A stretch of 64,000 bases of DNA. It comes from Sipunculus nudus (taxonomy: Eukaryota > Annelida > Sipuncula > Golfingiida > Sipunculidae). The notes below the pieces were generated by a model. It ran no database searches, had not been told where the DNA came from, and saw only the letters and a list, made by a program, of their open reading frames with translations. Below, piece after piece: positions 61,429-64,000 of the stretch. The stretch spans positions 383,501-447,500 of the forward strand of contig CM049319.1 in NCBI GenBank assembly GCA_026874595.1, read 5' to 3'. The stretch's first letter is position 1, and each line of letters begins with the position of its first letter. The position numbers were made by a program, and so were the translations under genes.

Positions 61429-61746
61429 CATGCACGCATCGTGGATAGCTAAACTTTTATATATTTATATAAAATAAACATGTACCCACAACATAAATGT
61501 AAAATTCTATAATTAAAAAAGAAAATTGAAAAGAGGTATTTAAATGAATATTACACCTTACTTCAAATTTCATGAAAATTTATTTCTAAAAGAATTGCAA
61601 TATGGATATTGCAGCTCATCTTGCTTTGTACTCTTCTTTGATACATAAAAGGAATGAGATAACTTGAAATGAAATTCTGAAAGCCAGATTAATTATAATA
61701 TCCTATTCTGAATCCATCAACACTGTTATTTCACAACTTGACTGAC

Positions 61747-61897
61747 CTTTGGGAATGGTGTCACAAAGGATGCATTTCTGGCTGCCGTGTTGAGCAGGTC
61801 ATAGCCGACCTCCTGATAAATCTCCATATATGAGATGTGTACTGTAATCTCCTCTTGAGGGCGGTTTTCAAGGGCTTTATACACCCACGAGATGGCT
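61747..61897 (-). CDS. KIF6: KIF6-like exon, motor segment EIYQEVGYDLL
   Basis: This 151-nt exon has one completing base plus 50 codons. It encodes AISWVYKALENRPQEE, then a strand and helix with HISYMEIYQEVGYDLL, the kinesin segment written as YNEx(I/V)xDLL in other families. It ends at PFPK with donor CCAAAG|GTCAGT and joins in phase 0 to the exon at 52223. The acceptor is TTTTGTACAG|AGCCATC. A 51-bp tandem array starts at this acceptor and repeats the first 20 or so exon bases together with the acceptor, so the true 3' splice site is one of several near-identical candidates. The choice made here is the only one nearest to continuous exon homology. Confidence 0.92.
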
Positions 61898-62300
61898 CTG
61901 TACAAAATGAAAACGAATGATGTATCCATATACACCCATATTATGGCTCTGTACAAAATGAAAACAACTGATGTATCCATATACACCAATGAGATGGCTC
62001 TGTACAAAATGAAAACGACTGACGTAACCATATACACCCACGAGATGGCTCTGTACAAATTGAAAATGACTGATGTATCCATATACGCCCATGAGTTGGC
62101 TCTGTACAAAAAGAAAACCACTGATGTATCCATATACACCCACGAGATGGCTCTTTACAAAATGAAAACGACTGATGTATCCATATATGGCCATGAGATG
62201 GCTCTGTACAAAAAGAAAACAACTGATGTATCCATATACACCGATGAGATGGCTCTGTACAAAATGAAAATGTCTGATTTATCCATTTACACCCTGGCTC
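61881..62300 (-). repeat. 51-bp minisatellite spanning the acceptor of exon 61747-61897
   Basis: About eight units occur. In gene orientation the unit is AGCCATCTCGTGGGTGTATA (the exon start), then TGGATACATCAGTCG, then TTTTCATTTTGTACAG (pyrimidine-rich tract and acceptor AG). The exon start in the first unit continues into unique coding sequence; in the others it returns to intron. Five proximal units keep the exon frame open, encoding RAISWVYMDTSVVFILY repeats, until TGTAAAG introduces a stop near 62150. Confidence 0.95.
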
Positions 62301-62583
62301 TACAGGTAAAAAATGAAAAACCACTGATGAACCCACATAGCTATTCAAATACTGTCATTGCATGTGTCTGATACTTTATTGAAAAAAGGTTAAACATAAA
62401 TCACTGGTCTTGATTGGAAGTTTATAACACTGCACTGATCACTGGACAGGAACAAAGTACTACTTTGCTTACTATTCAGTTTATTTCTTTTGTGCTTTTA
62501 GTAAATGTTTCCGATTAAACCATGCAAAATTTCTTGCTCTGAGGGCTTTTTTAAATTTACACTTCATATGCTGGAGACCTCAC
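62300..62583. other. Short intron remainder
   Basis: Unique intron between the 51-bp array and the P-loop exon donor. Nothing else seen. Confidence 0.6.
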
Positions 62584-62698
62584 CTGGGAGCAAGTCCTCG
62601 ATCATCATAACGTCTGGCTGAGCCTTCTACCGTGTAGGTTTTACCACTTCCTGTCTGGCCATATGCAAATATTGTACCATTGTAACCATCAAGGAAAC
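62584..62698 (-). CDS. KIF6: KIF6-like exon with the ATP-binding P-loop
   Basis: This 115-nt exon completes a codon with two bases, encodes 37 residues and leaves two bases. It carries [19 protein letters not shown], the kinesin P-loop that binds ATP phosphates, followed by a segment ending DDRGLAP. The acceptor is TGTTCTAG|GTTTCC and the donor is CCCAG|GTGAGG. The phase fits the next exon at 61897, restoring Arg at the join. Immediately 5' of it in gene orientation is a 72-bp tandem array whose units copy the acceptor and first exon bases. Identification as a kinesin motor is secure; assignment to KIF6 follows from the later exons. Confidence 0.95.
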
Positions 62699-63315
62699 CT
62701 AGAACAGATTGATCATTATAGCATGTTAAGATAATGATGAATGATGTACCCTTGTAGGCATAGAGGAAACCTAGAACAGATTGATCATTATAGCATGTTA
62801 AGATAATGATGAATGATGTACCCTTGTAGACATAGAGGAAACCTAGAACAGATAAATCATTATAGCATGTTAAGATAATGATAAATGATGTACCCTTGTA
62901 GGCATAGAGGAAACCTAGAACAGACTGACAATTATAGCATGTTAAGATAATGATAAATATTGTACCTTTGTAACCATCAAGGCACCCTAGAACAGACTGA
63001 TAATTATAGCATGTTAAGATAATGATAAATATTGTACCATTGTAGGCATAAAGAAAACTAGAACAGATAAATCATTATAGCATGTTAAGATAATGATAAA
63101 TGATGTACCCTTGTAGGCATAGAGGAAACCTAGAACAGATAAATCATTATAGCATTTTAAGATAATGATAAATATTGTACCTTTGTAACCATCATGGCAC
63201 CCTAGAACAGACTGATAATTATAGCATGTTAAGATAATGATAAATGATGTACCATTGTAGGCATAAAGAAAACTAGAACAGATAAATCAATATAGCATGT
63301 TAAGATAATGATAAA
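62690..63315 (-). repeat. 72-bp minisatellite spanning the acceptor of exon 62584-62698
   Basis: About eight and a half units of 72 bp. In gene orientation each unit has ATCTGTTCTAG (acceptor) then GTTTCCTCTATGCCTACAAG and GGTACA, a copy of the first roughly 28 exon bases (GTTTCCTTGATGGTTACAAT then GGTACAATATTT). It then returns to TATCATTATCTTAACATGC. Unit starts lie near 62698, 62770, 62842, 62914 and 62986. Some distal units keep TTGATGGTTACAAAGG, closer to the exon. The exon frame is open through at least the four units nearest the exon. Confidence 0.94.
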
Positions 63316-64000
63316 CTAGAATACGGGTAGTCGACAAGCGACTACTTGTATCCGCCTAAATCAGAGTGGAACGGGTGAAGTGTTGCATATCAGCATGGAT
63401 GTCTGCAGCCAAATTGTGTATGTAGGTTGCGCTACCTACCAAAAAACCCAGAAAGCCGTCCAAGTTGTATACATATGCAAAATTTAAGGCAGATAAGTCA
63501 AACCACTATATTGTATATGAGTGATTTTTGCCCTTGGCAGACAAACAGATGGACGCTGTGCAAAAAAGGGTTGCAGGTGGCGCCACCAGTTTAGCGTATG
63601 ATAAAGAGCTTTGTGAGAACTATACACATGCAAAATTTTGGCCCAATTGGTCAAACTGTTCCCTAGATATGAGCTTGGATGTCTGCAGCGTAAACTTGAT
63701 TGTAGGTGGCGCCACCTGTCATAAAATCAGATAAGCTATCCAGGATGTATACGCATGCCAAATTTCAGGTGAATTAGTCAAGTCACTGCAGAGATATGAG
63801 TGATTTTAACCCAAGGCAGACGAACAGATGGACACTGTGCAAACATGGTTGCAGGTGGCGCCACCATTTTTGGTGTATGTTATAAAGCTCTCCAAGGGCT
63901 ACATTTGTGCAAAAAAATTTTCCTGATCAATCAAACGGTTCCTGAGATATGAGCTTGGATGTCTGCAGCGTAAACATGAATGTAGGTGGCGCCACCTGTC
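63314..64000. mobile_element. Dispersed repeat element with 280-bp units (copy C, cut by window end)
   Basis: The left end GAATACGGGTAGTCGACAAG and GTGGAACGGGTGAAGTG match copies A and B. Two and a half 280-bp periods are present, with GATGTCTGCAGC at about 63398, 63678 and 63958 and exact GGTGGCGCCACC at about 63577, 63706, 63857 and 63986. The right end is outside the window. Confidence 0.65.

Larger units (their letters stand above)
5615..62698 (-). other. KIF6: Kinesin-9 family motor gene, KIF6-like (internal part, 8 exons)
   Basis: This is the only host gene in the window. Eight minus-strand exons join with consistent phases and GT/AG boundaries into about 377 residues of a kinesin motor with neck and early stalk. 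In order they show the P-loop GQTGSGKT, the family segment EIYQEVGYDLL, switch I NQRSSRSH, switch II DLAGSER, the helix with [36 protein letters not shown], and a basic/acidic neck. The [13 protein letters not shown] and RVA...NEEI segments resemble KIF6 rather than KIF9, as far as I remember those proteins. Kinesin-9 proteins are known as ciliary/axonemal motors, so a ciliary role is inferred. The 5' exons (start codon) and 3' exons (tail) lie outside the window. All key nucleotide-binding residues are intact, which argues for a working gene. Confidence 0.85.

Overview
This window is animal nuclear DNA. It has long introns, one spliced gene, Ty3/Gypsy-type LTR retrotransposons, a tRNA-derived SINE, small DNA transposons and many minisatellites. 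The dispersed-repeat vocabulary (several families carrying a GGTGGCGCCACC palindrome, or ending in CAGCTGAGCTAAAA) looks like a marine mollusc. That taxonomic guess rests on general familiarity and was not tested.

The only host gene I can support is a kinesin-9 family motor on the minus strand, most like KIF6. Eight consecutive internal exons are readable, at 62698-62584, 61897-61747, 52223-52009, 44128-43928, 40075-39963, 26931-26814, 24695-24599 and 5735-5615. They total 1131 nt and about 377 residues. All splice phases agree, and P-loop, switch I, switch II, neck and early stalk are present. The 5' exons lie beyond 64000 and the 3' exons before position 1. Nearly all the rest of the window is intron of this gene.

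The most striking observation is that five of the eight exons each abut a different minisatellite whose monomer contains that exon's own splice junction. Three arrays span donors: 49 bp at 521-5620, 48 bp at 17640-24640, and 76 bp at about 28800-39985. Two span acceptors: 51 bp at 61881-62300 and 72 bp at 62690-63315. In the 48-bp array about 73 monomers next to the exon stay open in the exon's frame, so use of any distal donor would lengthen the kinesin in 16-residue steps. The 51-bp and 72-bp acceptor arrays are also multiples of three and are open in frame close to their exons.

Layout: 1-5620, intron with the 49-bp array; 5735-17640, intron with a SINE-like copy, a 20-bp array, a 340-bp repeat element and diverged dispersed repeats; 17640-24640, 48-bp array; 24800-26330, dispersed element; 27103-27703, 75-bp array; 28800-39985, 76-bp array split by a young LTR retrotransposon (28950-33978) and a 1415-bp TIR element (36340-37754); 40080-43900, plain intron; 44952-49630, a degraded LTR retrotransposon; 53141-58735, a recent 3.17-kb tandem duplication carrying a SINE and 62-bp arrays; 59757-61428, 28-bp and 49-bp arrays; 61881-63315, acceptor arrays; 63314-64000, another dispersed element.
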